Source of the DNA: Bacteroidota bacterium
GTDB lineage: Bacteria; Bacteroidota; Bacteroidia; Cytophagales; Cyclobacteriaceae
DNA length: 64,000 bases
Direction: 5' to 3'
Assembly (NCBI GenBank): GCA_016866235.1
Contig: VGMW01000001.1
Location: 186,001-250,000 of the forward strand
Below are positions 36,102 to 46,000 of this stretch, piece by piece. Position 1 is the first letter of the stretch, and each line of letters begins with the position of its first letter. The notes under the pieces were generated by a model. It did not search any database. It saw only the letters and a list, made by a program, of their open reading frames with translations, and was not told the DNA's origin. A program made the translations under genes and the position numbers.

Positions 36102-37055
36102 ATGCTTTCAATTAATTCTAAAATATATGTGGCGGGTCACTCAGGAATGGTTGGGAGTGCTATGGTGCGTAAACTGTCTTCACTTGGTTTTAAAAATCTT
36201 TTATTTCGTAAATCATCCGAGTTAGATCTTACAAACCAGGATCATGTAAATTTATTTTTTAAAAAAGAAAGACCTGAAATCGTTTTTCTGGCTGCGGCTA
36301 AGGTTGGTGGAATCATGGCCAACACAGGTTTTCCAGCAGAGTTTATTTATCAGAATCTAATGATCGAGGCAAACATAATTCACGCCTCATATAAATGCGA
36401 TGTAAAAAAACTATTATTTCTGGGCTCCTCTTGCATATATCCGAAATTTGCTGATCAACCTATGAGAGAGGAGGCGCTCCTTTCTGGTTATCTTGAAAAG
36501 ACCAACCAGCCTTATGCTGTAGCCAAGATAGCAGGTATAGAATTATGCGATTCCTACCGAAAACAATATGGCTGTAATTTCTTTTCCGTTATGCCGACCA
36601 ATCTCTATGGTCCTAACGATAATTATGACTTAAACAGCTCCCACGTACTTCCTGCATTATTACGTAAATTCGTTTTGGCAAAAAAAAATGGTGATAGCCA
36701 AGTTACCATTTGGGGTTCGGGAACACCTAAAAGAGAATTTCTACATGCAGATGATTTGGCGGATGCTTGCGTTTTTTTAATGCAATCGAAAAAAACGGAT
36801 ATTGGTTCGGATGATTATTTTGGGCTGATCAATGTTGGATCAGGAGAGGAAGTTTCTATATCAGATTTGGCAGCTTTAATTGGAAGGCTCACAGAATTTA
36901 AAGGTCAGATCATTTATGATAAAACAAAGCCTGACGGCACTCCTCGAAAACTACTTGATTCGTCAAGGCTTATGGATTTGGGCTGGCATCCTTCGATAAG
37001 CCTTGAGGGGGGTCTTAAAAATTTGCTAACACAGGTTAGTCAATTACCATTTTAA
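36102..37055 (+). CDS. fcl: GDP-L-fucose synthase
   Basis: A 317-residue epimerase-reductase using the product of gmd. Marks: [47 protein letters not shown], the [12 protein letters not shown] active site with YxxxK, and [24 protein letters not shown]. It makes GDP-L-fucose as a sugar donor. Together with gmd it indicates fucose (or a derivative) in the polymer. Confidence 0.96.
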   Translation: MLSINSKIYVAGHSGMVGSAMVRKLSSLGFKNLLFRKSSELDLTNQDHVNLFFKKERPEIVFLAAAKVGGIMANTGFPAEFIYQNLMIEANIIHASYKCDVKKLLFLGSSCIYPKFADQPMREEALLSGYLEKTNQPYAVAKIAGIELCDSYRKQYGCNFFSVMPTNLYGPNDNYDLNSSHVLPALLRKFVLAKKNGDSQVTIWGSGTPKREFLHADDLADACVFLMQSKKTDIGSDDYFGLINVGSGEEVSISDLAALIGRLTEFKGQIIYDKTKPDGTPRKLLDSSRLMDLGWHPSISLEGGLKNLLTQVSQLPF

Positions 37056-37218
37056 GTCGATTTAGCTTTATAAATTATCCTTTTAAAGCTGCTAGAGCTA
37101 TTAGGTAACCATGTCATAGGAAAGCCCATTTATATGGGAAATGGTTTCTTTTTAAGATATTTGCGGCCTCTTTTTAAAAACATAAAAAACTCGATCTTTT
37201 TGACTTATCACTAAGCAA

Positions 37219-39852
37219 ATGGAAGTCCCCACTTTTATTGTTCGATTCTTGGTCAAATTGGAGAATTCTCTTCGAATTCCACCACTACTGCTCTGCCTAC
37301 TACTTTCAATTGGGGTCGTTTATGCGCAAATTCCTTCAGGAGACCTTTCAACCTTTAACCTCGAACAACTTGGAACAGATGCGCCACAGCGCATTTATGA
37401 AAGTTTCCAAAGGTCGGGCCTGAATGAATCACAATTTTTTGAATCCCTTACATCCCGTGGACTTCCTGTTACTGAATTGCAAAAGTTGAAAGTCTATTTT
37501 CAAAAACTGCAATCAACAAAAGGAATCGCTGCTGGTCGATTTTCGGGCAAACAAGGAGTTAATACCACTACGCCTACTCAGGATGAGTTACTTGGTAATA
37601 CTGAATCTAAAAACAAATTGATCGAACAAAGATTGTTTGGTTTCAAAATGTTTAGTTCGGATCAAACCGGAGGCTTTGAACCAAACATGAACATGGCTAC
37701 TCCTAAAGATTATGTGGTTGGCCCCGGGGACGAATTGGTATTGCAGATTTATGGTGTGGCTCAGAAAAAATATGAAACCAAAGTAACCAATGAAGGCAAA
37801 ATAACACTTGACGACATTGGCGTTATACATGTTGATGGCTTCACTATTGATGCCTTGCAATCTATGTTGACTGCAAAACTGAGCCTCAGGTATTCTGGAA
37901 TGTCAGGAAAAAGTCCAAATACTTTTTTACAAATCTCTGTCACTAATATTAGGACCATCAAGGTAAACGTACTCGGAGAAGTAAATCGACCTGGGACATA
38001 CTCGCTTCCCTCTTATGTTAATGTTTTTAATGCCTTATACTCTGCAGGTGGACCTAACTTCCGTGGAACATTCAGAAATATTCAGGTATTCAGAAGCAGC
38101 AAGCAGATTGCTTTGGTAGATCTGTACGACCTTTTGGTGAATGGAAAAACCAGTCAAAATATTCGCTTGGAAGATAACGATGTAATCCTTGTTGGTCCGT
38201 CAGTAGGACGAGTTGATCTGACAGGCGAAATCAGAATTCCTGGATTATTTGAATTAAAACCTAAAGAGACCTTTCAAGATCTTTTAAAGTTCTCAGGAGG
38301 TTTTACGGATAAGGCTTATCGTAAACTCGTTAATGTAAGAAGAAGAGGAACTTTTGAAAATGAATCTTTTGACCTCCCTGAAGGTTCATTTGAGACGGGA
38401 TTATTAAAGGATGGCGATTCAATCACTGTAAGTCAGATTTTAGAGCGATTCCGCAATCGCGTTCAGATAACTGGAGCAGTCATAAGACCTGGGGCCTATG
38501 AGCTAATGCCCGGTATGCGCGTTACGGATTTGATCGAAAAATCCGGAGGACTTAAAGGCGATGCTTTTTTAAGCAGAGCACTCTTATATCGCACTAAAAG
38601 TGATTACACTCAGGAATCATTGAGCATAGATATTTCACAGTCCAGCAAATCAAGTTTCGATCACAACCCTTTACTTCAACGTGAAGATCTATTGAGTATT
38701 CCCGCTGTAAGTGATCTTCGTCAGGAGTTTTATGTGCAAATAAGCGGAGAGGTAAATAGCCCTGGAGCCTATCCGTTTGTTCAAAATATGTCTGTTGCGG
38801 ATTTGATTTTGCAATCAGGAGGATTTAAATACTCGGCCTATTCATCAGAAATCGAGGTTGCTCGACGAGAGCCGAACGACCTTTCAAGAATTGCAGAAAT
38901 TTTTAAAGTGTCGGTTGATTCTGGTCTGGTCGTTGGATCGTCTGACATTAACTTTATTTTGTCTCCATTCGATCATGTGTTTATTCGGAACAAGCCTGGA
39001 TTTCAGGTGCCCAAAACAGTCTCTATAAGGGGTGAAGTAATGTATCCGGGTCTTTATGTTATAGATAAAAAGGAAATGAGAATATCAGACCTGATCAAGA
39101 GGTCAGGTGGTCCAACCAAATACGCTTATATAAAAGGAGCCTCATTACTTCGTAAAAGACCTGATTCAGATAAAGTGCCTGAAGCAGAACAGGAAAAAAT
39201 TCTTTTAAATGAGATAAGATCAAATATCTCAAAAAACGCTCAGTACTCGACGGCTGATGCCTCATTAGAATTGGATAAACGTCTCAAAAGTAAAATCTCC
39301 GAATTGGACAAAATTGCCGAAGCTGAAAAGTTAAAAGAGAAAGAAAAAGAACGCGAAAAAGAAATTATATCAGGAGCAGGTTCACTTCAACAATCACAAG
39401 GAGTCAAAAAATCAAACTTAGAGGACCAGGAATTAGTAGCAGCAGATTTTGAAAAAATTTTAAGATCGCCTGGAAGTACTGAGGATATTTTTCTCAAAGA
39501 GGGTGATGTTATTACTATTCCTGAGTTCCTTGAAACAGTAAGCGTACAAGGCGGCGTTTTATATCCTGTTTCAGTGAAATATAAAAAGAGCATGAGTTTC
39601 AAAAAATATGTCAGCAGGGCGGGGGGATATGCGCCAAGAATAAATCGCAACAGATCTTATGTTGTCCAGGCGAATGGCGAGGTTGATCGGGTAAGGAACT
39701 ACCTGGTGCTCAGAGATTACCCCAGAGTCCTTCCCGGCGCAAAAATAGTTGTACCTGACGCTATCGTACAGCGAAATGGCTTCTCTTTTGAACGTGGATT
39801 AGGTATTATCACAAGCTCTCTGACCTTATTATTTCTTTTAAGATCACTTTAG
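37219..39852 (+). CDS. polysaccharide export protein with six SLBB domains
   Basis: An 877-residue Wza-related protein. A signal anchor (22-36, LLLCLLLSIGVVYAQ) precedes a helical region and the poly_export domain (DYVVGPGDELVLQIYGVAQK). Six SLBB units follow, each starting as V.G.v..PG.Y (VNVLGEVNRPGTYSL, VDLTGEIRIPGLFEL, VQITGAVIRPGAYEL, VQISGEVNSPGAYPF, VSIRGEVMYPGLYVI, VSVQGGVLYPVSVKY). A Lys/Glu-rich coiled linker (about 687-717) separates the last two. A hydrophobic C-terminal end may lie in the outer membrane. It should form the channel or periplasmic conduit for export. Confidence 0.9.
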   Translation: MEVPTFIVRFLVKLENSLRIPPLLLCLLLSIGVVYAQIPSGDLSTFNLEQLGTDAPQRIYESFQRSGLNESQFFESLTSRGLPVTELQKLKVYFQKLQSTKGIAAGRFSGKQGVNTTTPTQDELLGNTESKNKLIEQRLFGFKMFSSDQTGGFEPNMNMATPKDYVVGPGDELVLQIYGVAQKKYETKVTNEGKITLDDIGVIHVDGFTIDALQSMLTAKLSLRYSGMSGKSPNTFLQISVTNIRTIKVNVLGEVNRPGTYSLPSYVNVFNALYSAGGPNFRGTFRNIQVFRSSKQIALVDLYDLLVNGKTSQNIRLEDNDVILVGPSVGRVDLTGEIRIPGLFELKPKETFQDLLKFSGGFTDKAYRKLVNVRRRGTFENESFDLPEGSFETGLLKDGDSITVSQILERFRNRVQITGAVIRPGAYELMPGMRVTDLIEKSGGLKGDAFLSRALLYRTKSDYTQESLSIDISQSSKSSFDHNPLLQREDLLSIPAVSDLRQEFYVQISGEVNSPGAYPFVQNMSVADLILQSGGFKYSAYSSEIEVARREPNDLSRIAEIFKVSVDSGLVVGSSDINFILSPFDHVFIRNKPGFQVPKTVSIRGEVMYPGLYVIDKKEMRISDLIKRSGGPTKYAYIKGASLLRKRPDSDKVPEAEQEKILLNEIRSNISKNAQYSTADASLELDKRLKSKISELDKIAEAEKLKEKEKEREKEIISGAGSLQQSQGVKKSNLEDQELVAADFEKILRSPGSTEDIFLKEGDVITIPEFLETVSVQGGVLYPVSVKYKKSMSFKKYVSRAGGYAPRINRNRSYVVQANGEVDRVRNYLVLRDYPRVLPGAKIVVPDAIVQRNGFSFERGLGIITSSLTLLFLLRSL

Positions 39853-39864
39853 ACGTCGGTTTAA

Positions 39865-41046
39865 ATGACCAGTTCTGAAAATAAACGGTTGAACAGTCTT
39901 ACTGGGGAAATTACCCTCAAAGACCTGATTTCTTTCCTGAAGGAATTCAAACCAGTTAGAAAGGCCGTTTTAATTGCTTGTTTAATTCCAACCGTGCTTT
40001 TTGTAGCCCTTGGATATATTGCCAAAATCACTTCTACAAAAGAATTTGAATCTACTTGTGTTCTCTATAGCGAAGAATCTCAGGGGGGGCAGTCAGGGTC
40101 AATTCAGGCGCTCGCATTGTTGGCTGGCATAAAGGGCACAGAGCCTTCTTATGCAACTGGGGGCGATTTATATCAACTAATTCTAACCAACAAGCCGTTT
40201 CTGCTGGAGTTATCACAAACTCCCATACCTACCAGCAATTCCGGAAAATCAATTTTTCTTGGGGAGTATTTCACTGAGGACACTAATGATGATGCAATTC
40301 ATTCGACGTTTGAGGCTATTAAGAATTTTCCAAAAACAATTGTTACTCTATTCTCAGGCACCAAAGAGCCAATTAAAAAGGTAACTAAAAAGATTGGAGT
40401 AAAGCGTGATTCAATCCCTTCAAGTTTCGTAAGCAGAGCCTTAATTTCTGAATTGACAGGTGATGACAAACGAATCATTGCTATTTTATCCCAAAGAATA
40501 AAGCTTGTTCAAAACGGCAAGCTCAGTACGTTACAGGTTAAAATGCCAGATCCAGTCCTCAGTGCAGAAGCCAACAAAGTTGTCCTGGAATTGCTTCTAA
40601 AATATGCCATTCGTTTTAAGGCAAGTAAACAATTAGAAAATGTTGAGTTTCTCGAAAAGAGAGTGCATGAAGCTGAAGTCTTATATAAAGAAAGTCAGCA
40701 GAAACTGGCAAAATTCAAAGACACCAATTTCAATGTTGTTTTCCAGAGCGTGCAGGCTGAAGAACGATTTCTGGAGAGCAACTTTGCGCTTTACTCGGGA
40801 TTATATTCACAGTTGGTGGGTCAGTTGGAGCAAGCGAGGATACAACTTAAAAAAGATTCGCCGCTCTTTACAATTGTAGAACCTGTATATATCCCTGATC
40901 AGGTAATAAAAAATAATGATAAGATTTTCGCCTACTTTAAATATGGTTTTGTTATTGGTTTTTTAATTACAGGATTCATTGTCTTTAAGCGATTAAGAAT
41001 CGTCCTTAAAAACTCACAAAATTCTTTAAATGAAAACAACAGATAA
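39865..41046 (+). CDS. Wzz-like chain-length determinant protein
   Basis: A 393-residue polysaccharide co-polymerase. Membrane helices at about 34-54 (AVLIACLIPTVLFVALGY) and 355-375 (YFKYGFVIGFLITGFIVF) flank a periplasmic loop with a long coiled coil (RVHEAEVLYKESQQKLAKFKD) and the GNVR-like end (SPLFTIVEPVYIPDQV). There is no tyrosine-kinase domain. It is coupled with the next gene by a 17-bp overlap and probably interacts with the SLBB protein upstream. Confidence 0.85.
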   Translation: MTSSENKRLNSLTGEITLKDLISFLKEFKPVRKAVLIACLIPTVLFVALGYIAKITSTKEFESTCVLYSEESQGGQSGSIQALALLAGIKGTEPSYATGGDLYQLILTNKPFLLELSQTPIPTSNSGKSIFLGEYFTEDTNDDAIHSTFEAIKNFPKTIVTLFSGTKEPIKKVTKKIGVKRDSIPSSFVSRALISELTGDDKRIIAILSQRIKLVQNGKLSTLQVKMPDPVLSAEANKVVLELLLKYAIRFKASKQLENVEFLEKRVHEAEVLYKESQQKLAKFKDTNFNVVFQSVQAEERFLESNFALYSGLYSQLVGQLEQARIQLKKDSPLFTIVEPVYIPDQVIKNNDKIFAYFKYGFVIGFLITGFIVFKRLRIVLKNSQNSLNENNR

Positions 41047-42322
41047 AAAAATTGCAGTAATAGGTTTGGGTTATGTTGGACTTCCCTTGGCAATTGAATT
41101 TGGCAAGAAGTATCGGGTACTAGGTTTTGATATAGACCAGGCTCGGATTAATGAGCTGTCAACTGGAAAAGATCGGACCCGCGAAGCGGATTTAGAAGGC
41201 ATGAAAATGGCCACGGATCTGTACAAATCCAACCCTAATGTGGGCCTGACGTTTTCAAATTCACTGGAAGAGTTAAAAGCCTTTAATGTTTTTATAGTGA
41301 CAGTCCCAACGCCAATCGACCAGTTCAAGGCGCCGGATCTTACACCCTTGATAAAAGCATCCACTATGTTGGGTGGGGTACTAAAAAAAGGTGACGTTGT
41401 TATTTATGAGTCAACCGTATACCCGGGTTGTACAGAGGAGGATTGTGTTCCAGTATTAGAGAAAGCCTCTGGTTTGAAATTTAATCAGGATTTCTTTTGT
41501 GGTTATTCCCCAGAAAGAATTAACCCCGGTGATAAGGTTAACACTTTAACGAAAATAAAAAAGGTAACCTCCGGCTCAACCAGTCAAATTGCCGATTTGG
41601 TCGATGGACTGTACGCCAGCATTATTACAGCCGGCACACATAAGGCTCCCAGTATAAAAGTGGCGGAAGCCTCTAAGGCAATTGAAAACGCACAGCGAGA
41701 TGTTAATATTTCTTTTGTCAATGAGCTGGCTTTGATTTTTGACCGAATGGGAATTGACACAACGGATGTAATTGAAGCTTCGGGTACCAAATGGAATTTT
41801 CTTAAATATAAACCTGGTTTGGTTGGCGGTCATTGTATTGGGGTTGATCCCTATTACCTGGCTCATAAGGCTGAAAGCCTCGGTTATCATCCGCAGGTTA
41901 TTTTGAGTGGACGACGCGTTAACGACACCATGGGTATGTTTGTCGCCAATAAAGTGGTGAAGCTAATGATCCATAAGGGACTGAAGGTAAGTGAATCCAA
42001 GGCTTTGATTCTTGGTATAACCTTTAAAGAGGATTGCCCTGATATTAGAAATTCAAAGGTGATTGATATTTATCGAGAATTAATCCAATTCGGTATCAAT
42101 GTAGATGTCTATGATCCACATGCAGATCATCATGAAGTTAATAAGGAGTATGGTCTGAGTTTAATTGATGAGCCTGGTGAAGAATATGACGCAGTTATAC
42201 TTGCAGTGTCCCATAGTGAGTTCCGGGAATTGAAATATTCTTCCTTGATAAAAGGTAACGGTTCTGTTTTGTTTGATACAAAGTCTTTTTTAGATCGTTC
42301 AATTGTTGATGCCAGACTTTAA
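41030..42322 (+). CDS. wbpA: UDP-N-acetyl-glucosamine 6-dehydrogenase (WbpA/TviB type)
   Basis: A 430-residue nucleotide-sugar dehydrogenase. NAD site: IAVIGLGYVGLPLAIEFGKK. Active-site features: TVPTPID, ESTVYPGCTEEDCVPVLE, FCGYSPERINPGDK, the helix KVAEASKAIENAQRDVNISF and the Cys loop GLVGGHCIGVDPYYLAHKAE. The pattern matches the TviB/WbpA branch that oxidises UDP-GlcNAc to the uronic acid. It is the first of four genes that together equal the Pseudomonas wbpA-wbpE-wbpD-wbpB set. Confidence 0.9.
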   Translation: MKTTDKKIAVIGLGYVGLPLAIEFGKKYRVLGFDIDQARINELSTGKDRTREADLEGMKMATDLYKSNPNVGLTFSNSLEELKAFNVFIVTVPTPIDQFKAPDLTPLIKASTMLGGVLKKGDVVIYESTVYPGCTEEDCVPVLEKASGLKFNQDFFCGYSPERINPGDKVNTLTKIKKVTSGSTSQIADLVDGLYASIITAGTHKAPSIKVAEASKAIENAQRDVNISFVNELALIFDRMGIDTTDVIEASGTKWNFLKYKPGLVGGHCIGVDPYYLAHKAESLGYHPQVILSGRRVNDTMGMFVANKVVKLMIHKGLKVSESKALILGITFKEDCPDIRNSKVIDIYRELIQFGINVDVYDPHADHHEVNKEYGLSLIDEPGEEYDAVILAVSHSEFRELKYSSLIKGNGSVLFDTKSFLDRSIVDARL

Positions 42323-42333
42323 GTAATAGAGTC

Positions 42334-43461
42334 ATGAAAATCCAAATGGTTGACCTTAAAGGTCAATACGAAAAAATTCAATTGGAGATTGATGCTGCAC
42401 TGCTGAAAGCCATTCGTAATGCAAGTTTTATCAATGGTCCTGAGGTAGCATCTTTTACCCAAAATTTAGCATCTTATTTGGGTGGGGCCCATGTTATTCC
42501 CTGTGCTAATGGAACAGACGCCTTACAAGTGGCCATGATGGCACTTGGTTTGGAACCTGGTGATGAGGTGATCGTTCCTTCATTTACTTATGTGGCAACA
42601 GCAGAGGTAATTGGTTTACTAAAACTCACGCCGGTAATGGTGGATGTAGATCCTCTCCACTTTAATATTACAAAGACCAATATTGAAGAGGCAATCGGAC
42701 CTAAAACAAAAGCTATCGTTCCCGTTCATTTGTTTGGACAATGCGCCGATATGGAGCCGATTCTGGAACTTGCCAGAGAAAATGGTTTGTATGTAATTGA
42801 AGATACTGCGCAAGCCATAGGAGCGGTTTATACTTTTAGTGACGGAACTCAAAAGCAAGCTGGTACCATGGGCCATGTTGGATGTACATCATTCTTTCCG
42901 TCTAAGAATCTCGGCTGTTATGGTGATGGTGGGGCCATTTATACAAATGATCCAATATTGGCCGACAGAATCAGGATGGTGGCAAATCATGGGCAAGAAA
43001 AGAAATATGTGCATAAGTATATTGGTGTTAATTCAAGACTGGATACGCTACAGGCGGCCATTTTAGATATCAAATTGAAATACCTTGATCAATATAGTTC
43101 TGCACGCAGAGCTGCCGCTGATCGCTATGATCGTTTTTTAGCTGGGATTGATGAATTAAAGACACCAGTCAGAGCCAGGAATTCAACCCACGTTTTTCAT
43201 CAATATACCGTGCTGATTGCAAACAATAAAAGAGATGCATTGAAGCAATACTTGGAAGCATTAGGTATTCCGGTTATGGTCTATTATCCTGTACCACTGA
43301 ATGAGCAGGAAGCATTCAAAACCATTGGTTCAATTGTCGGCTCATTACACGAAACAAAGCGCTTATGTTCCTCTGTACTTTCGTTGCCCATGCATACAGA
43401 ATTAACGGAAGAGCAACAGGTATTTATTGCTGATTCGGTAAAGTCCTTTTTCAAATTGTAA
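42334..43461 (+). CDS. wbpE: DegT-type aminotransferase, WbpE-like
   Basis: A 375-residue PLP-dependent sugar aminotransferase. The PLP lysine is K191 in SFFPSKNLGCYGDGGA; other motifs are PCANGTDALQVAMMALGL and VPVHLFGQCADMEPI. In the WbpA-B-E-D route WbpE adds the amino group at C3 of the 3-keto-UDP-GlcNAc uronic acid. The neighbours WbpA, WbpD and WbpB give strong support for the same task here. Confidence 0.88.
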   Translation: MKIQMVDLKGQYEKIQLEIDAALLKAIRNASFINGPEVASFTQNLASYLGGAHVIPCANGTDALQVAMMALGLEPGDEVIVPSFTYVATAEVIGLLKLTPVMVDVDPLHFNITKTNIEEAIGPKTKAIVPVHLFGQCADMEPILELARENGLYVIEDTAQAIGAVYTFSDGTQKQAGTMGHVGCTSFFPSKNLGCYGDGGAIYTNDPILADRIRMVANHGQEKKYVHKYIGVNSRLDTLQAAILDIKLKYLDQYSSARRAAADRYDRFLAGIDELKTPVRARNSTHVFHQYTVLIANNKRDALKQYLEALGIPVMVYYPVPLNEQEAFKTIGSIVGSLHETKRLCSSVLSLPMHTELTEEQQVFIADSVKSFFKL

Positions 43462-43463
43462 TC

Positions 43464-44036
43464 ATGAATAATTTTATACATCCTACGGCGGTGATCGATG
43501 ATGGATGCGAGATAGGTGCCGGCACAAAAGTCTGGCATTTCTCACATATTATGCCCGGTTGTAAGTTGGGTGAAAATTGCAATATCGGTCAGAATGTTGT
43601 GATTTCTCCGGAGGTTGTATTGGGGAAAAATGTTAAAGTTCAGAACAATGTATCCTTATACACTGGGGTTACCTGTGGGGATGATGTATTCCTTGGTCCA
43701 TCCTGCGTATTCACCAATGTTACCAATCCTAGGAGTGCAGTTAACAGAAGAGGTCATTATGCCAAAACTCATGTGGGTCGAGGAGCCAGTATTGGCGCGA
43801 ATGCTACCATTGTTTGTGGTCATGATATTGGTGAATATGCATTTATTGGGGCTGGTGCTGTAGTTACCAAAACAGTACCGCCATATGCCCTTGTAGTAGG
43901 CAATCCTGCCAGGCAAGTTGGCTGGATGAGTGAATATGGACACCGGTTGGAGTTTGATTCAAATGGCCTTGCTGTTTGTAAAGAGTCCGGCCAACGTTAC
44001 AGGCGTATTGATAATTTGGTAGAAAAAATTAACTAA
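43464..44036 (+). CDS. wbpD: sugar N-acetyltransferase, WbpD-like
   Basis: A 190-residue left-handed beta-helix acetyltransferase made of hexapeptide turns (FIHPTAVIDDGCEIGAGTKVWHFSHIM, NIGQNVVISPEVVLGKNVK, VGRGASIGANATIVCGHDIG). The His in WHFSH and the GNPARQVGWMSEYGHRL end match WbpD. It acetylates the new 3-amino group to give UDP-2,3-diacetamido-2,3-dideoxy-glucuronate. It begins two bases after wbpE. Confidence 0.9.
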   Translation: MNNFIHPTAVIDDGCEIGAGTKVWHFSHIMPGCKLGENCNIGQNVVISPEVVLGKNVKVQNNVSLYTGVTCGDDVFLGPSCVFTNVTNPRSAVNRRGHYAKTHVGRGASIGANATIVCGHDIGEYAFIGAGAVVTKTVPPYALVVGNPARQVGWMSEYGHRLEFDSNGLAVCKESGQRYRRIDNLVEKIN

Positions 44037-44040
44037 TGGT

Positions 44041-44982
44041 ATGAAAAAGTTTGTTTTGATTGGAGCAGCAGGATTTATCGCGCCCCGACATATGAAGGCG
44101 GTTAAAGACACGGGTAATGAAATCGTTGCTGCACTTGATAAGTTTGACAGTGTTGGAATTTTGGATAGTTATTTTCCAGAAGCTGATTTCTTTACAGAAT
44201 TCGAGCGGTTCGACCGACATGTTGAGAAATTGAGAATGAAGGGATCTCCTATTGATTACGTTAGTGTTTGTTCACCCAACTATCTTCATGACTCACACAT
44301 AAGATTTGGATTACGAAATCATGCTGATGTCATTTGCGAAAAGCCTCTTGTGCTTAATCCATGGAACATTGACTCACTTGCTGATCTTGAAAAAGAATTT
44401 GGAAAGAAGGTTTATAACATTCTCCAACTAAGGCTTCATCCGGCTATTATTTCGCTTAGGGAAAAAATTAAAAATGGTCCGGCAGATAAAATTTATGATG
44501 TTGACTTAACATATATTACCTCCAGGGGGAGTTGGTACTATTCGAGTTGGAAAGGGGATATCCAAAAGTCTGGTGGTGTGGCTACCAATATTGGTGTTCA
44601 TTTTTACGATATGCTTTCGTGGATTTTTGGACCGGTAAATAGAAATATTGTCCATGTCCACGACCATGATCGCGCTGCGGGCTATCTGGAATTCCAGCGT
44701 GCACGAGTCAGGTGGTTTCTCAGCATAAACCACAACACCATTCCAAAAGAAGTTCGAGAGAGCGGAAAGCGCACTTACCGACTCTTATCCTTGGATGGAG
44801 ATGCCTTTGAATTCAGCGAAGGATTTACCGAACTACACACTGAAAGTTATAAACACATTTTATCTGGGAAGGGCTTTCCTTTGATGGAGGCTAAGACTGC
44901 GATAGAAATAGTTCATGAAATCCGTTCACAGAAAGCTATTGGTGCTCAAGGAGACTACCATCCTTTCGTTTCTTCTAAATAA
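44041..44982 (+). CDS. wbpB: Gfo/Idh/MocA oxidoreductase, WbpB/WlbA-like
   Basis: A 313-residue NAD-dependent oxidoreductase. NAD region: FVLIGAAGFIAPRHMKAV; active site: VICEKPLVLNP, YNILQLRLHPAI, DLTYITSRGSWYYSSWKGD and GGVATNIGVHFYDMLSWIFGP. The last two blocks are nearly diagnostic for WbpB/WlbA, which oxidises C3 of UDP-GlcNAc uronic acid. Completes the four-enzyme route with WbpA, WbpE and WbpD. Confidence 0.92.
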   Translation: MKKFVLIGAAGFIAPRHMKAVKDTGNEIVAALDKFDSVGILDSYFPEADFFTEFERFDRHVEKLRMKGSPIDYVSVCSPNYLHDSHIRFGLRNHADVICEKPLVLNPWNIDSLADLEKEFGKKVYNILQLRLHPAIISLREKIKNGPADKIYDVDLTYITSRGSWYYSSWKGDIQKSGGVATNIGVHFYDMLSWIFGPVNRNIVHVHDHDRAAGYLEFQRARVRWFLSINHNTIPKEVRESGKRTYRLLSLDGDAFEFSEGFTELHTESYKHILSGKGFPLMEAKTAIEIVHEIRSQKAIGAQGDYHPFVSSK

Positions 44983-44999
44983 AATTTCTAAACAATAGT

Positions 45000-45995
45000 A
45001 TGATAGGTGCAATGAAATTAGAAAATTCCAAAATTTTAGTAATAGGCGGAGCTGGTTTTATAGGGAGTTTTGTGGTTAAAGAATTATTAAAACATCCGGT
45101 AAAGTCGGTTATTATTTTTGACAATTTTGCACGCGGGAAGAATGAAAATATAACGGATTGTTTATCTGATCTGAGATGTAGCATATACCCGAATGGAGGA
45201 GATATTAGGGATTTGGATATTCTTGATGCGGCGATGAAAGGTGTAGATTATGTTTTTCACCTCTCTGCGATGTGGTTGCTTCATTGTAAGGATTTTCCCC
45301 GCACAGCCTTTGAGGTGAATATTGCTGGAACGTTTAATGTGCTGGAGGCATGCGTTAAAAATGGAATTAAAAAATTAATATATTCTTCATCGGCTTCCGT
45401 TTATGGTGATGCATTAGAGGTTCCAATGAGGGAGACCCATCCTTTTAATAACAAAAACTTTTACGGAGCGAGTAAAATCGCTGGCGAAGCAATGTGTACC
45501 GCATTTAATGATAGGTATAACCTACCTGTAATTGGATTGCGTTACATGAACGTTTACGGACCGGGCCAGGACCAGACTGCCGCTTATACGGGAGTTGTGC
45601 CAATCATGCTGAATAAGATTGAAGCGAATGAAGCTCCAACGATTAATGGGGATGGTTCACAGGCGTATGATTTTATTTATGTTGAAGATGTAGCACGCGC
45701 TAATGTGTGTGCACTGACTAGTGGTGCCCTACATGGATTTTATAATGTGGGCACTGAAATTCAAACCAGTATCAAAACATTATGTGATACAATTCTTCAG
45801 CTAAAGAGATCAGATCTGAAAGTTAATTATAAGCCTTACTCAGCTGATGATGCACGAGCGTTGGTACAAAACAGAATCGGATCAGCGGAAAAAGCAGAGA
45901 ACGAAATTGGATTCCGTTATCAGTATAATCTTGAAGAAGGCTTAAAAAAACTTATTGATTGGAGAATTCAAACCGGAGTAGATAAAAGAAATTAA
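45000..45995 (+). CDS. NAD-dependent nucleotide-sugar epimerase/dehydratase
   Basis: A 331-residue extended SDR. Rossmann loop VIGGAGFIGSFVVKELL; catalytic segment IYSSSASVYG and the YxxxK in FYGASKIAGE; NVYGPGQDQTAAYTGVVPIM. It resembles the UDP-glucose/UDP-GlcNAc 4-epimerase and dTDP-sugar groups, but the exact reaction cannot be settled. It may serve together with the aminotransferase at 48143. A second in-frame Met at 45012 is an alternative start. Confidence 0.85.
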   Translation: MIGAMKLENSKILVIGGAGFIGSFVVKELLKHPVKSVIIFDNFARGKNENITDCLSDLRCSIYPNGGDIRDLDILDAAMKGVDYVFHLSAMWLLHCKDFPRTAFEVNIAGTFNVLEACVKNGIKKLIYSSSASVYGDALEVPMRETHPFNNKNFYGASKIAGEAMCTAFNDRYNLPVIGLRYMNVYGPGQDQTAAYTGVVPIMLNKIEANEAPTINGDGSQAYDFIYVEDVARANVCALTSGALHGFYNVGTEIQTSIKTLCDTILQLKRSDLKVNYKPYSADDARALVQNRIGSAEKAENEIGFRYQYNLEEGLKKLIDWRIQTGVDKRN

Positions 45996-46000
45996 CATCT

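Noticed and set aside
37125-37155. CCCAT-TTAT-ATGGG hairpin before the SLBB gene
   Set aside because: Five-bp stem only and a broken T-run; not enough for a terminator.
37156-37163. GATATTTG as a -7 box for the SLBB gene
   Set aside because: One mismatch at a key position and no -33 TTTG at the right distance.
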